Positions 40,255 through 49,184 of a DNA stretch of 64,000 nucleotides are shown here, in pieces. The notes under the pieces are model-generated. The model worked only from the letters and a program-made list of their open reading frames with translations. It made no database searches and was not told the DNA's origin. The stretch is from positions 44,628 to 108,627 of the forward strand of contig NZ_JAEHFJ010000013.1 of assembly GCF_016406085.1 (NCBI RefSeq). The letters are read 5' to 3'. Source of the stretch: Aureibaculum flavum. GTDB taxonomy: Bacteria; Bacteroidota; Bacteroidia; Flavobacteriales; Flavobacteriaceae. The translations under genes were made by a program, and so were the position numbers. Position 1 is the stretch's first letter. Each line of letters starts with the position of its first letter.

Positions 40255-40749
40255 ATGAACTTATTAGAAATTAAAATACTCCAAACGTCAATCGCAATAG
40301 TACTATTTTTTCTGCTCCGATTGCTAATGAATAAGCTCATTGAGAGAACTGTTTCTAAAAATGTTTTACAAAAAACGAGAGGTAAGATCATTAAAAAGAT
40401 TGTTTTTATTGTACTTGTAACAATTACAATCATTTTTGTGCTTACCGTTTGGGGTATTGATCAGGCTGAGCTATTTTTATTTATGGCTTCTGTATTAACA
40501 GTTATTGGGATAGCACTATTTGCTCAATGGTCACATTTATCAAATCTAACTTCAGGTCTGATTATCTTTTTCAATCATTCAGCTAAATTAGATGACACGA
40601 TTATCATCATTGATAAAGACTTTGAGATAGAAGGAAGAATAAGTGATATTGGGCTTTTTTTTATTAAATTAAAAACAAAAGAAGGGGAAGAAGTTTTATT
40701 ACCCAATAATGTATTCTTACAAAAGATGATAAAAAAGAAAATCACTTAG
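40255..40749 (+). CDS. Minimal MscS-like mechanosensitive channel protein
   Basis: 164 aa, shorter than typical MscS (~280). Two or three membrane helices (about 8-22, 44-66, 70-90) lead into the MscS pore-lining/beta-domain region: GIALFAQWSHLSNLTSGLIIF (about 88-108) followed by the beta domain (DDTIIIIDKDFEIEGRISDIGLFF; EGEEVLLPNNVFLQK). The C-terminal alpha/beta vestibule is missing and the ORF ends KMIKKKIT, so it is a short family variant or a trimmed copy. Convergent with kefB-like, the stop codons overlapping. Confidence 0.8.
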   Translation: MNLLEIKILQTSIAIVLFFLLRLLMNKLIERTVSKNVLQKTRGKIIKKIVFIVLVTITIIFVLTVWGIDQAELFLFMASVLTVIGIALFAQWSHLSNLTSGLIIFFNHSAKLDDTIIIIDKDFEIEGRISDIGLFFIKLKTKEGEEVLLPNNVFLQKMIKKKIT

Positions 40750-42728
40750 TTCACATATTTCCTAAAATTCTCAATATTTTCTGAGCTACCTTGTATGTAT
40801 AACAAGTCATTTTGGTAAATTTTCTGGTCAGGACGGATATCATCTATAATGGTACCATCATGAGATATTGCCAAAATACTAATCCCATATTTCGCTCTAA
40901 TATTAGCTTCTTTTATTGTTTTACCATTAATTTTACTACCATCACAAGTTACCGTTACACAGGTTATATTAAAGTCAGGTATTTGAGCATTAATAAAAGT
41001 CTTAGGCAGTTTTTTCTTCATTTGAAAAATGTCATAATTATTAGAACGCACATAATCAACAAGATTATCAATGGTACTTTCTGGCACTAAAAAGTTATGC
41101 ATTACCCTTGAAAATATTTCAATTGACGTCTCAAATTCTTCAGGTATTACATCATCAGCACCTAAGGCTAATAATTCGCTAATTTCTCGCACATATCGTG
41201 TCCGTACTAAAATATGAACTGACTTTGAAATAGACCGTATATTTTTAATTACTATTTTGGTGTCCTCTTTATCGGCAATTGCTATAACAACTGATCGTGC
41301 TTTTACAATATTTACAGTATCTAAAATATGAGGTAACGAACCATCTCCAAAAATAATAGGAATACCCTCTTCTTTGGCTTTTTTAACTTTTGCCGCATCC
41401 ATTTCAATAACCACATAGGGTATATTAGCATATTTTGCTGCTTTCGCTAAATTTGAACCATTGATTCCATACCCAATAATTATTAAATGATTTGTCATAT
41501 CATTATCTATAACACTTTCATTGTCTTGTTGCCCAACAAGATTTTTATCCATTCTTTTACCCCATTTCGTCTTTAAAATTCCATTTGCAAACCTATGGGA
41601 AAACATAATTACAAAAGGGGTTAAAATCATCGATATAATAGACACTGATAAAAAATACTGATTCGTCTCTACACTTAATAGATTGTATTGCACTCCAACT
41701 TTAGACAGAATAAAAGCAAATTCCCCAATTTGAAACAATGATAAAGCCGTAAGTATAACCGTTTTTGGCGGATATCTTAACACAGCAACCGCAACCGTAA
41801 TAGCAAAGGTTTTTATTGCAAATACTATTGCTACAAGTAATAGGACAATTCCGATATGATTCAGAAAAAAGGTAACGTCTAACAGCATACCAATTGAGAT
41901 AAAAAAGATACTGGTAAACAATTCTCTAAATGGTAAAATAATACTGGTTGCCTGATGCGAATATTCAGATTCTGAGATAATTAATCCCGCTAAAAAGGCA
42001 CCTAAAGCTAAGGATAAGCCTGCTTCTGAAGTTAAATAAGCTACTGCAAAACAAATGGTAATTGTCGTTAATAAAAATAGTTCTTTACTTTTTGTTTTTG
42101 CTACTTCAAACATCAATTTAGGTACAATATATCTTGCACTTACTATAGTTACAAGTACTACAATTATTGATTTTACAACTAAAGTAATCACACTCATAGT
42201 TACATTTTCAGAAGCTCCTGATAATATAGGCGTCACTAACATCATGGGTACCACAATGATATCTTGAAATATAAGTATGGCCAAAGCATTACGACCGTGG
42301 GCCGTCTTCATTTCGTTCCTATCTTGTAATATTTTTAAAACAATTGCAGTACTGGAAAGTGAAAATAGAAATCCTACAAAAACAGCTTCTTCAATCGTAT
42401 TTCCTAAAAAGTAATAGGCAAGTCCGGAAATTAGAATGGTGAGTCCCACCTGTAATGAACCTCCAATAAAAACCGTATTTTTAATAGATGCCAATTGTTT
42501 TAATGAAAGCTCCATACCAATCACGAACATCAATAAAATAACCCCAATTTCTGAAATCACTTCAATTTGATCACTAGCGGCTATTAAGCTAAATCCGTGA
42601 GGACCAATAATAATTCCTGTAATTAAAAAACCTAAGATAGAAGGCAGTTTTAAGCGTTGTAATAGAAAAACAATCAGAATAGAAAACCCTAATAGAATTA
42701 CAAAGTCTTGTAAAAGTGGTAAATGCAT
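40746..42728 (-). CDS. KefB-type cation:proton antiporter with TrkA-N and TrkA-C domains
   Basis: 660 aa. An N-terminal CPA2 antiporter domain of about 12 membrane helices (1-380; LKLPSILGFLITGIIIGPHG, SLALGAFLAGLIISES), then a RCK/TrkA-N domain (about 410-530: NHLIIIGYGINGSNLAKAAK, with E of VVIEMD) and a C-terminal TrkA-C domain (about 575-660). Likely K+ or Na+ export linked to pH or redox stress. Monocistronic, overlapping at the stop with the plus-strand MscS gene. Confidence 0.93.
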   Translation of the reverse strand: MHLPLLQDFVILLGFSILIVFLLQRLKLPSILGFLITGIIIGPHGFSLIAASDQIEVISEIGVILLMFVIGMELSLKQLASIKNTVFIGGSLQVGLTILISGLAYYFLGNTIEEAVFVGFLFSLSSTAIVLKILQDRNEMKTAHGRNALAILIFQDIIVVPMMLVTPILSGASENVTMSVITLVVKSIIVVLVTIVSARYIVPKLMFEVAKTKSKELFLLTTITICFAVAYLTSEAGLSLALGAFLAGLIISESEYSHQATSIILPFRELFTSIFFISIGMLLDVTFFLNHIGIVLLLVAIVFAIKTFAITVAVAVLRYPPKTVILTALSLFQIGEFAFILSKVGVQYNLLSVETNQYFLSVSIISMILTPFVIMFSHRFANGILKTKWGKRMDKNLVGQQDNESVIDNDMTNHLIIIGYGINGSNLAKAAKYANIPYVVIEMDAAKVKKAKEEGIPIIFGDGSLPHILDTVNIVKARSVVIAIADKEDTKIVIKNIRSISKSVHILVRTRYVREISELLALGADDVIPEEFETSIEIFSRVMHNFLVPESTIDNLVDYVRSNNYDIFQMKKKLPKTFINAQIPDFNITCVTVTCDGSKINGKTIKEANIRAKYGISILAISHDGTIIDDIRPDQKIYQNDLLYIQGSSENIENFRKYVN

Positions 42729-42815
42729 AATAAGTATGGTTAAAAAGGTGTAATAGCTCCTACAAAAATTCTAAGCGAAAGTATAAAAAACAGGACTAAA
42801 CTACAGCATGTTAAG

Positions 42816-43448
42816 TCATAATTTATGGGTAGGTATCAGACATTTATTATTTTCCCAATTCCCTTTTAGAGCTTCAATTGAAAGAATTTGTCCTTGACAG
42901 TCAAAAAAATTACCTGCAGCATCTTTTTTTAGCATCTTTAGTTTACCATCAAGAATGGCCTCAAACAAATAATTTATAATTGTACTTTTTGAAGCTGTTT
43001 TATACTTTTTACCCAATTCAGCTCCCACTTCGTTATTAAATAAATCCATATCTGAAGCTGGCTTATCAGGTAAAATTCCATCTTCCAATTGTCTTTTTTT
43101 GTAGGTTAGATAATTACCCTTTTCATGAGCCTTTCCTAAACCTAATGCCGCACTTTTTCCAATATACTGTGCAGATCTTGCCATCCAAAAACTATGTTTA
43201 AACGCATCTAATTGTCCACCATTAATATCTTTACCAATTGTATTTGTTTTAGCAATAGAATCAGTGGTAATTAATGCTTCTTTTGAAATTTGATATGCTT
43301 TTTTTGCTTTAAAAGGATGAAAAATAACCCAATTCCTTTCTGGCTTAGACAATTTTAAGAATGACTCTTTTAACCGTGGCGAACAATTTAAAAATAGAGC
43401 AAACAATAAAAAAGAAACTAGTATTTTTTTAGCAATAGTAAATAGCAT
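42816..43448 (-). CDS. DUF6973-like lipoprotein
   Basis: 210 aa with a lipoprotein signal (LFALFLNCSPR, Cys22). The soluble part carries NGGQLDAFKHSFWMARSAQY (about 78-97) and LGLGKAHEKGNY, the pattern of the DUF6973 family, plus DLFNNEVGAELGK. The conserved His/Glu suggest a metal or hydrolase site, unproven. It lies one bp downstream of the M28 peptidase gene on the same strand, so the two are cotranscribed and both act outside the cytoplasm. Confidence 0.75.
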   Translation of the reverse strand: MLFTIAKKILVSFLLFALFLNCSPRLKESFLKLSKPERNWVIFHPFKAKKAYQISKEALITTDSIAKTNTIGKDINGGQLDAFKHSFWMARSAQYIGKSAALGLGKAHEKGNYLTYKKRQLEDGILPDKPASDMDLFNNEVGAELGKKYKTASKSTIINYLFEAILDGKLKMLKKDAAGNFFDCQGQILSIEALKGNWENNKCLIPTHKL

Positions 43449-43449
43449 T

Positions 43450-45159
43450 TTATTTCAATGATTTGATATAATTTTCGGTTTGCTTTTTCAGTTGTTCTTT
43501 ACTCTTATTTATGGCGTTCTTTAAATCACCGTTTGAATCAGATGCCATATCATTTAATGAGTCCATTGTTTTTTGATACCAACCGTTCCAAGCGGTAAGA
43601 ATTTCTATTTCCGTTTTAATATTGTTTCCATCCGCTAAGGATTTTTGAGACAATAAAAACTCATCTTTCAATCTTTTTTCAGCTCTTATGTTGACATTTT
43701 CTAATTCTGCTAACCCTGTTTTTGAATCTGAATTTAATAGCACAAAAGCACTTACCAAGGCTCCTGTACCGACATTTTTTAACGTTTCTTGAGACACCTT
43801 ATCTATCCTATCATTATCCGTATGATAAAATTGATCTGTAAAATGCCACAAGAGCAATCCCGGAATATCAGCTTTTAAAAAGGGTGTATGATCGCTACCA
43901 CCTTCAAATGGATTGGTATGCACTTCCCATTTTGCAAATTTACCTTGTTCTTCAAAGACGTTAAGAATAAAGTCATTCAAATAATGTGGTTTCATGTCTT
44001 TTAATTGCAATGGTCTACCTCCCCACTCTGTATGTTTATCATTTCCACGGGTCCAAATTGCACTCGGGTCTGGCATCTTTTCAATTAAAAAAGTACCTCC
44101 CGTCAAGGCTGTATTTTCGCCAACCATATCTAGACTAATTCCCCATTTTATATGAGAAGCCCTTAGACTATCTTCTTCTATATACCTTCGGGTAGAAACA
44201 ATTTCATCTCCCCACAAAAAAGTTAATGTTCTATTTAAATTTGCAAGTTTATCACTAACAAGTTTAGCGGCTATTTGTGCCATTTCCAATTGAACACCAA
44301 CCCCAGAAGCATTGTCATTTGCACCAGGCTCTTGAATATGGGCACTAAAAACAAGTCTTTCTTTAGGTGTAAGAGCTCCCTTTATTTCCGCAACAACGGT
44401 CAGTTCTTCTGAAGGATATATCTTTGTATTAATTTCAGCATGTACCTTTACGGGCCCTTCACTTAAAGCCTTTTTCAAGGTCTCTTTCGCTTGATAAGAC
44501 AACGCCATACCCCAAAGGTTATTTTCGGCATACGGAATACTTCTAAACTGAATAGAGGTTACATTTTTTTCTGGTTGCAAATAATCAGGCATATTATAGG
44601 TTAACATTCCTAAAACTCCTTTTTCCATAGCCATTTTATAAACAGCATAAGGACTCATTTCTGCAAAAATTATTTTACCCTTTACATCCGTTTTTTCTAA
44701 GTCTTTTTTATCTTTTATATAAACTACCTCTGCTAGAACACCACCTTTTGGTGTTGAAGGTGAATTTAAATAGGTCATATTTCTATTGGAAGTCGATTCT
44801 AGCAACGGCAATTTTTCTCCTTCAATAGTTAAATGAGCATCAACAGGTTCCCAAGTAGGATTTTTTAGTGGTCTTTTTTCAATCCTATAGGTTAACCTAT
44901 CCAATTCATTGGCATTCTCTTCTAAAACATAACCTGCTTTTTCCAACGTTTTGGCAATATGATAAACACTTTCATTGAACCCTTTATTACCAACTACACG
45001 CCAATATTGCTCTACAAAAGCAGTGGTTTCATAGGCTTGATTACCAGTAAATTCAGACCTCACCAATGAGAAATATTCTGAAGTCTTATCATTTGAATTT
45101 TGAGCAGTACTAATCGTAAAGAACAATACAGCAACGTAAAAAATAAAATTTTTAAACAT
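43450..45159 (-). CDS. M28-family metallopeptidase
   Basis: 569 aa, signal peptide (1-19). A PA-like insert (about 130-230) precedes the zinc peptidase domain. Metal ligands are seen in FSAHIQEPGANDNASGVG (H and D, about 272-290), WGDEIVSTRRYIEED (catalytic/ligand Glu), DMVGENT, and FYHTDNDRIDK (final His, about 462). Probably an aminopeptidase or carboxypeptidase in the periplasm or secreted. First gene of a two-gene unit with the DUF6973 lipoprotein. Confidence 0.9.
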   Translation of the reverse strand: MFKNFIFYVAVLFFTISTAQNSNDKTSEYFSLVRSEFTGNQAYETTAFVEQYWRVVGNKGFNESVYHIAKTLEKAGYVLEENANELDRLTYRIEKRPLKNPTWEPVDAHLTIEGEKLPLLESTSNRNMTYLNSPSTPKGGVLAEVVYIKDKKDLEKTDVKGKIIFAEMSPYAVYKMAMEKGVLGMLTYNMPDYLQPEKNVTSIQFRSIPYAENNLWGMALSYQAKETLKKALSEGPVKVHAEINTKIYPSEELTVVAEIKGALTPKERLVFSAHIQEPGANDNASGVGVQLEMAQIAAKLVSDKLANLNRTLTFLWGDEIVSTRRYIEEDSLRASHIKWGISLDMVGENTALTGGTFLIEKMPDPSAIWTRGNDKHTEWGGRPLQLKDMKPHYLNDFILNVFEEQGKFAKWEVHTNPFEGGSDHTPFLKADIPGLLLWHFTDQFYHTDNDRIDKVSQETLKNVGTGALVSAFVLLNSDSKTGLAELENVNIRAEKRLKDEFLLSQKSLADGNNIKTEIEILTAWNGWYQKTMDSLNDMASDSNGDLKNAINKSKEQLKKQTENYIKSLK

Positions 45160-45228
45160 AATATAAATTAATAACCGAAAACTACTAAATAAATATGAAT
45201 TCTACAGCTAATACTCTCTAATATTTAA

Positions 45229-45236
45229 TAAATTTG
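45229..45236 (+). promoter_or_regulatory. -7 box of the aminopeptidase P gene
   Basis: TAAATTTG matches TAnnTTTG, 26 bases before the ATG. No TTG was seen at the expected 19-bp spacing. Confidence 0.45.
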
Positions 45237-45262
45237 TAAGACTAATGTGAAAAAACAAGACC

Positions 45263-46555
45263 ATGAAATACCATCCTATTGACAGCACTCTTTTTATAAA
45301 AAACCGCAAAAATTTCATGGCTCAAATGAGGCCGAATAGTTTAGCCGTATTTAATTCTAATGATATTTATCCGATAAGTGCAGATAGCACAATTCCTTTT
45401 GAACAACATCGTGATATTTTCTACTTAAGTGGAGTAGATCAAGAAGAAAGTATTTTAGTACTGTTTCCTGATTGCCCAAAAGAAAAGCATAGAGAAATTC
45501 TCTTTTTAAAAGAAACGAATGAACATATTGCCATTTGGGAAGGTGAAAAACTAACCAAAGAAGCCGCTTTTAAGACCAGTGGTATTAAAACCGTGTATTG
45601 GTTGCAAGACATGGAAAAAGTGCTCTTTGAATTAATGACTCAATGTGATACTGTTTATATTAACACCAATGAGCATTATCGTGCTTCTGTTGAAACTGAA
45701 ACACGTGAAGACCGTTTTACAAAATGGTTAAAAGATAAATACCCAGCTCATAGTGTAGCTAAGAGCAACCCTATTTTACAACGCTTACGTTCTGTAAAAG
45801 ATCAAATTGAAATAGACTTAATTCAGCAAGCTTGTGATATTACAAATAAAGGATTTAGACGCGTATTAAATTTTGTAAACCCTGGTGTTTGGGAATATGA
45901 GATTGAGGCTGAATTTATGCATGAATTTTTGATAAACAGATCTAAAGGTTTTGCCTATACACCAATTATTGGTTCTGGTAATAATGCAAACGTATTGCAT
46001 TATATTGAAAACAACCAACAGTGTAAAGCCGGCGAATTAATCTTAATTGATGCCGGTGCTGAATATGCAAATTATGCAAGTGACATGACGCGTACCATAC
46101 CTGTTTCTGGAAGATTTAGCAAAAGACAAAAAGAAGTTTACAATGCGGTAAATCGTGTTAAAAATGCAGCTACAAAAATGTTAATCCCAGGTACTGACTG
46201 GGCTGAATATCATGTAGAAGTAGGCAAAATTATGACGTCAGAATTACTTGGTTTACACTTATTAGATAAAGCTGATGTTCAAAATGAAGATCCAGACTGG
46301 CCAGCTTATAAAAAGTATTTTATGCATGGCACTTCTCATCATATGGGATTAGACACTCATGATTATGGTATTTTAACAGAACCCATGCAAGCGAATATGG
46401 TTTTTACGGTAGAGCCAGGTATTTATATTCCTGATGAAGGTTTTGGTATTAGAATAGAAGATGATGTTGTTATTCAAGAAAAAGGCGAACCTTTCAATTT
46501 AATGAGAAATATTCCTATTGAAGCTGATGAAATTGAAGCGTTGATGAATAAATAA
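45263..46555 (+). CDS. Aminopeptidase P family (M24) Xaa-Pro peptidase
   Basis: 430 aa. The N-terminal creatinase-like domain (1 to about 165) is followed by a pita-bread M24 domain. Two-metal ligands: LIDAGAEYANYASDMTRT (two Asp, about 257-274), HGTSHHMGLDTHD (His), VEPGIYIP (Glu) and IRIEDDVVI (Glu). It releases N-terminal residues before Pro. No signal peptide, so cytoplasmic. Stands alone on the plus strand between two minus-strand genes. Confidence 0.94.
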   Translation: MKYHPIDSTLFIKNRKNFMAQMRPNSLAVFNSNDIYPISADSTIPFEQHRDIFYLSGVDQEESILVLFPDCPKEKHREILFLKETNEHIAIWEGEKLTKEAAFKTSGIKTVYWLQDMEKVLFELMTQCDTVYINTNEHYRASVETETREDRFTKWLKDKYPAHSVAKSNPILQRLRSVKDQIEIDLIQQACDITNKGFRRVLNFVNPGVWEYEIEAEFMHEFLINRSKGFAYTPIIGSGNNANVLHYIENNQQCKAGELILIDAGAEYANYASDMTRTIPVSGRFSKRQKEVYNAVNRVKNAATKMLIPGTDWAEYHVEVGKIMTSELLGLHLLDKADVQNEDPDWPAYKKYFMHGTSHHMGLDTHDYGILTEPMQANMVFTVEPGIYIPDEGFGIRIEDDVVIQEKGEPFNLMRNIPIEADEIEALMNK

Positions 46556-46568
46556 TTTTTTAGCCATT

Positions 46569-46736
46569 CAGAGCGTAGTGCAACGAAGCGAAGAATCTCA
46601 AGCAATAGTTAAAAATGTTCGAGATTCCTCGTCGTTCGTGCTTCGCTCTGTCGGGATTACAAAAGCCTGTTTTTAACTTGTTATAATTAGTGTATTTGTC
46701 ATTGCGAGCGTAATGCAACGGAGCGATGAATCTCTC
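46569..46736. repeat. Dispersed intergenic inverted-repeat element
   Basis: Arm 1 (46569-46599, CAGAGCG...GAATCTC) pairs imperfectly with arm 2 (46621-46650, GAGATTC...CGCTCTG) to make a long hairpin with a 21-base loop. A third, related half-unit in the same direction as arm 1 occurs at 46698-46736 (GTCATTGCGAGCG ... GAATCTCTC); 24 of 28 bases agree with arm 1. It sits between convergent genes and is more GC-rich than the surroundings, like the palindromic 'cattgcgagcg' repeats of Bacteroidota genomes. Confidence 0.75.
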
Positions 46737-46738
46737 TT

Positions 46739-47881
46739 TTACACTTCCCCATAAACACGTTTAATATATTCCCCATTTAAAAAAGATTTAGCTTCTAACT
46801 CACTTTGGAGCGTGATACCTTTTGTTTTATTTTCTAACAACCATTGAATAGATTGCACCAAAGGTGCTGCTGTGGTCGTCTGAATTGCTCTGAGTAGATG
46901 TTTGCCTACCTTTTGAGGTTTTATATTATTAGCAACTTCATGGCGACGTAAAATGCCTTTCGCATCTTTACCCTCTACAGCCGCATAAATTACGACCTGA
47001 TCATCTTCTATATTTGGAATTGTAGCTAACATATTTTTTTGCAAATCAGCAATTAAAGTATCTTTGTTTTTTAGCTCTTTCAATTGTGTATCTACCCAGT
47101 GGTAATGCCCCGGATGACGTAATGTTTTATAATCCAATTTACGTACTTTTCCACTTAGGGCATCTGGCAAATCAGCAGCTCCCCCAGAAGTCAAATCTTC
47201 CTCATAGGAAATGCCATCAATAATGATCGTTGCTCGTTCTGATAAAGCAGGAATTGTAATCTTTTTATAATCACGAATTGCAATACTATCTTTTATATAT
47301 TCTGTAGCCACGCCCACGGGACTCCAAGTAAAACCATAGTAATGTGGTGCCACTGCATTTTTGGTTAAAGCACCCACTTTAAACTCCAATATATCAACGT
47401 TGTCAACATCATACTTTTTGCAAAAGTCTTGAAATATATAATTGGCTAACACATCAATATACCCTGGAGCCAATCCTGTTTGCAAGACAAAACCTGTATC
47501 GGCATTTTCAGCAAGCTCCATAATCTGATTAGTTTCAGCTACATATTCGGTAAGGTTGGCATAATTGAGCTTATAATCTTTCGCAAAACCAGCCATTTTT
47601 GGAGCCAATTTACCCGGCAAACAATCTAAAAGAGCATCACCTTTGCTAAAAATGCTAATCATCTCCTCCGTAACGTCATCTGAACTCAGATGAAAAGGAA
47701 TTATTTCGCACTTTTTTGTCGTACCATTTTCTATCCACTTTGCAACTTTTTGAGCTTTAGCTAACGTCCTATTTCCAATATAAATTGTAGGTGTTATCGT
47801 GCTCCACTCTGCTAATATAAGTCCGGCAGCTTTTGCTATACCTCCCGCTCCGGCGATAATGATATTAAAATGTGTTTTCAT
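46739..47881 (-). CDS. Saccharopine dehydrogenase-like oxidoreductase
   Basis: 380 aa, Rossmann-fold N-terminus with IIIAGAGGIAKAAGLILAEW (about 6-25), then GDALLDCLPGKLAPK and AENADTGFVLQTGLAPGYIDV, the layout of the saccharopine dehydrogenase/homospermidine-synthase-like family. It is NAD(P)-dependent and cytoplasmic. The substrate is not evident; no lysine catabolism genes adjoin. Its stop lies directly beside the repeat element. Confidence 0.85.
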   Translation of the reverse strand: MKTHFNIIIAGAGGIAKAAGLILAEWSTITPTIYIGNRTLAKAQKVAKWIENGTTKKCEIIPFHLSSDDVTEEMISIFSKGDALLDCLPGKLAPKMAGFAKDYKLNYANLTEYVAETNQIMELAENADTGFVLQTGLAPGYIDVLANYIFQDFCKKYDVDNVDILEFKVGALTKNAVAPHYYGFTWSPVGVATEYIKDSIAIRDYKKITIPALSERATIIIDGISYEEDLTSGGAADLPDALSGKVRKLDYKTLRHPGHYHWVDTQLKELKNKDTLIADLQKNMLATIPNIEDDQVVIYAAVEGKDAKGILRRHEVANNIKPQKVGKHLLRAIQTTTAAPLVQSIQWLLENKTKGITLQSELEAKSFLNGEYIKRVYGEV

Positions 47882-48061
47882 AATTCGAAGTAATTAAGAA
47901 TTACATTAAAGATAAGCATAATCTTTCAAGTTTACATTTTAGAACCCTCAAAAAAGTAAACCTTTCAATCTTAAAATATTGACCTTAAAATTAATTGTAT
48001 ACTATACAATAAAAACATTCGTTTGTGCGTTAAATATATATAATCGCTAAACATTTATTTA

Positions 48062-48709
48062 TTGCATAAAATTACTTCAATAATAAGTATTAAACTCGTT
48101 AATTTCACATTGCTGATACTTCTCATAACAGCAACTCAGATTGGTTATGCACAAGCTGAAAAGAAAATTGGAGACATTGAGTCACTTAAAGTACCCAGTA
48201 TTGAAGAATATGAACAACTTGTTTTTGAAGCTACTCAATATCTTCTCAGTAATCCAGTTAATGAAAAATCGGCCAAATTTGTAAGTTCCTCTAAAATTGT
48301 TTGTTTTTGGATGAATCAAGATACCGGTTATGGCATTCCGCTAGGAGGAAATTTCTATTATAAACTGAGAAATACCGACAACCAGCAGTATTTTTATGCG
48401 GTAAGTATTGTAAATTACCTCTTAGATCAAAAAATTAATCACAATCGCATCTTATCATGTATTGCCATTGAAGGAGAAACTTATAAACATCAAGAAGATG
48501 TAAAAGAAGTACGCCTTAAAGCCGCTGAAATATTTTTAGGCTTCGCTAAGAAACCTAAAAATAAAATTAAATTAACGGTTCGGTCTAAAAAGTATCTTAA
48601 GTTTTATAGAAAAGGGACACTCAACGAAAAGTTTCAAGAAGAGTTGGACGAATTACCTACCAAAAAAGACGTAGCCTCTCCGTTTATTACCTCTGTGCGA
48701 CCTAACTAA
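48062..48709 (+). CDS. Hypothetical secreted protein
   Basis: About 215 aa from a TTG codon. No ATG precedes a good signal peptide (IKLVNFTLLILLITATQIGYAQA), so TTG or a nearby rare start is used; the exact start is uncertain. The mature part has a mixed alpha-beta look (SIEEYEQLVFEATQYLLSNP; IVCFWMNQDTGYGIPLGGNF; RILSCIAIEGETY), with no family I recognise. Transcribed towards the arsenic operon but 126 bp upstream of arsR, so not clearly part of it. Confidence 0.65.
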   Translation: MHKITSIISIKLVNFTLLILLITATQIGYAQAEKKIGDIESLKVPSIEEYEQLVFEATQYLLSNPVNEKSAKFVSSSKIVCFWMNQDTGYGIPLGGNFYYKLRNTDNQQYFYAVSIVNYLLDQKINHNRILSCIAIEGETYKHQEDVKEVRLKAAEIFLGFAKKPKNKIKLTVRSKKYLKFYRKGTLNEKFQEELDELPTKKDVASPFITSVRPN

Positions 48710-48778
48710 TTTTCAGTTACTACATTCACTATTCCCATCTTACGTTACACATCAATATTTAAAAATTTTAAAAAAAAA

Positions 48779-48823
48779 TATTTGTTCATCTAATTATTAA
48801 TCGTAATATTGCAATGAACAAAT
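48779..48823 (+). promoter_or_regulatory. arsR promoter with overlapping palindromic operator
   Basis: A -33 element TTTG (48781-48784), 19 bp, then TAATATTG (48804-48811, 7 of 8 to TAnnTTTG) make a well-spaced Bacteroidota promoter. The -7 box lies inside the imperfect palindrome ATCGTAATATTGCAAT (48800-48815). ATTTGTTCAT (48780-48789) and ATGAACAAAT (48814-48823) form a perfect 10-bp inverted repeat around it. ArsR binding here would block polymerase, the usual autorepression. Confidence 0.7.
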
Positions 48824-48835
48824 TAAACAACTAAA

Positions 48836-49165
48836 ATGGGAGTATCTAAAACCGAAATGTTTACGGATTCACAAAATGAAATTGCAGTATTCGCCAAAGC
48901 CTTTGGCCATCCGGCAAGAGTAGCTATTTTACAATACCTATTTAAACTAAACGCATGTGTTTGTGGTGATTTGGTAAATGAAATAGGATTGGCTCAACCC
49001 ACTATATCTCAACATTTAAAAGAGTTAAAACAGTTAGGTTTGATCAAAGGAAACGTAGAAGGAACTAGTGTTTGTTATTGCATTGATACCAACAACTGGA
49101 CTAAAATGAAAAAACTGATGTCCGCCTTTTTAGATCAAGATATTACAAAAGAAAATTGTTGTTAA
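48836..49165 (+). CDS. arsR: ArsR/SmtB-family arsenic-responsive repressor
   Basis: 109 aa winged helix-turn-helix protein. ALGHPARVAIL-type entry (AKAFGHPARVAILQYL, about 22-37), then NACVCGDLVNEIGLAQPTIS (about 41-60) with the Cys-x-Cys that in ArsR proteins binds As(III), and the recognition helix QPTISQHLKELKQLGL. It ends KENCC, an additional vicinal Cys pair. First gene of the operon, 19 bp before arsM. Confidence 0.93.
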   Translation: MGVSKTEMFTDSQNEIAVFAKAFGHPARVAILQYLFKLNACVCGDLVNEIGLAQPTISQHLKELKQLGLIKGNVEGTSVCYCIDTNNWTKMKKLMSAFLDQDITKENCC

Positions 49166-49184
49166 CCTTAGATTATTATAAAAA

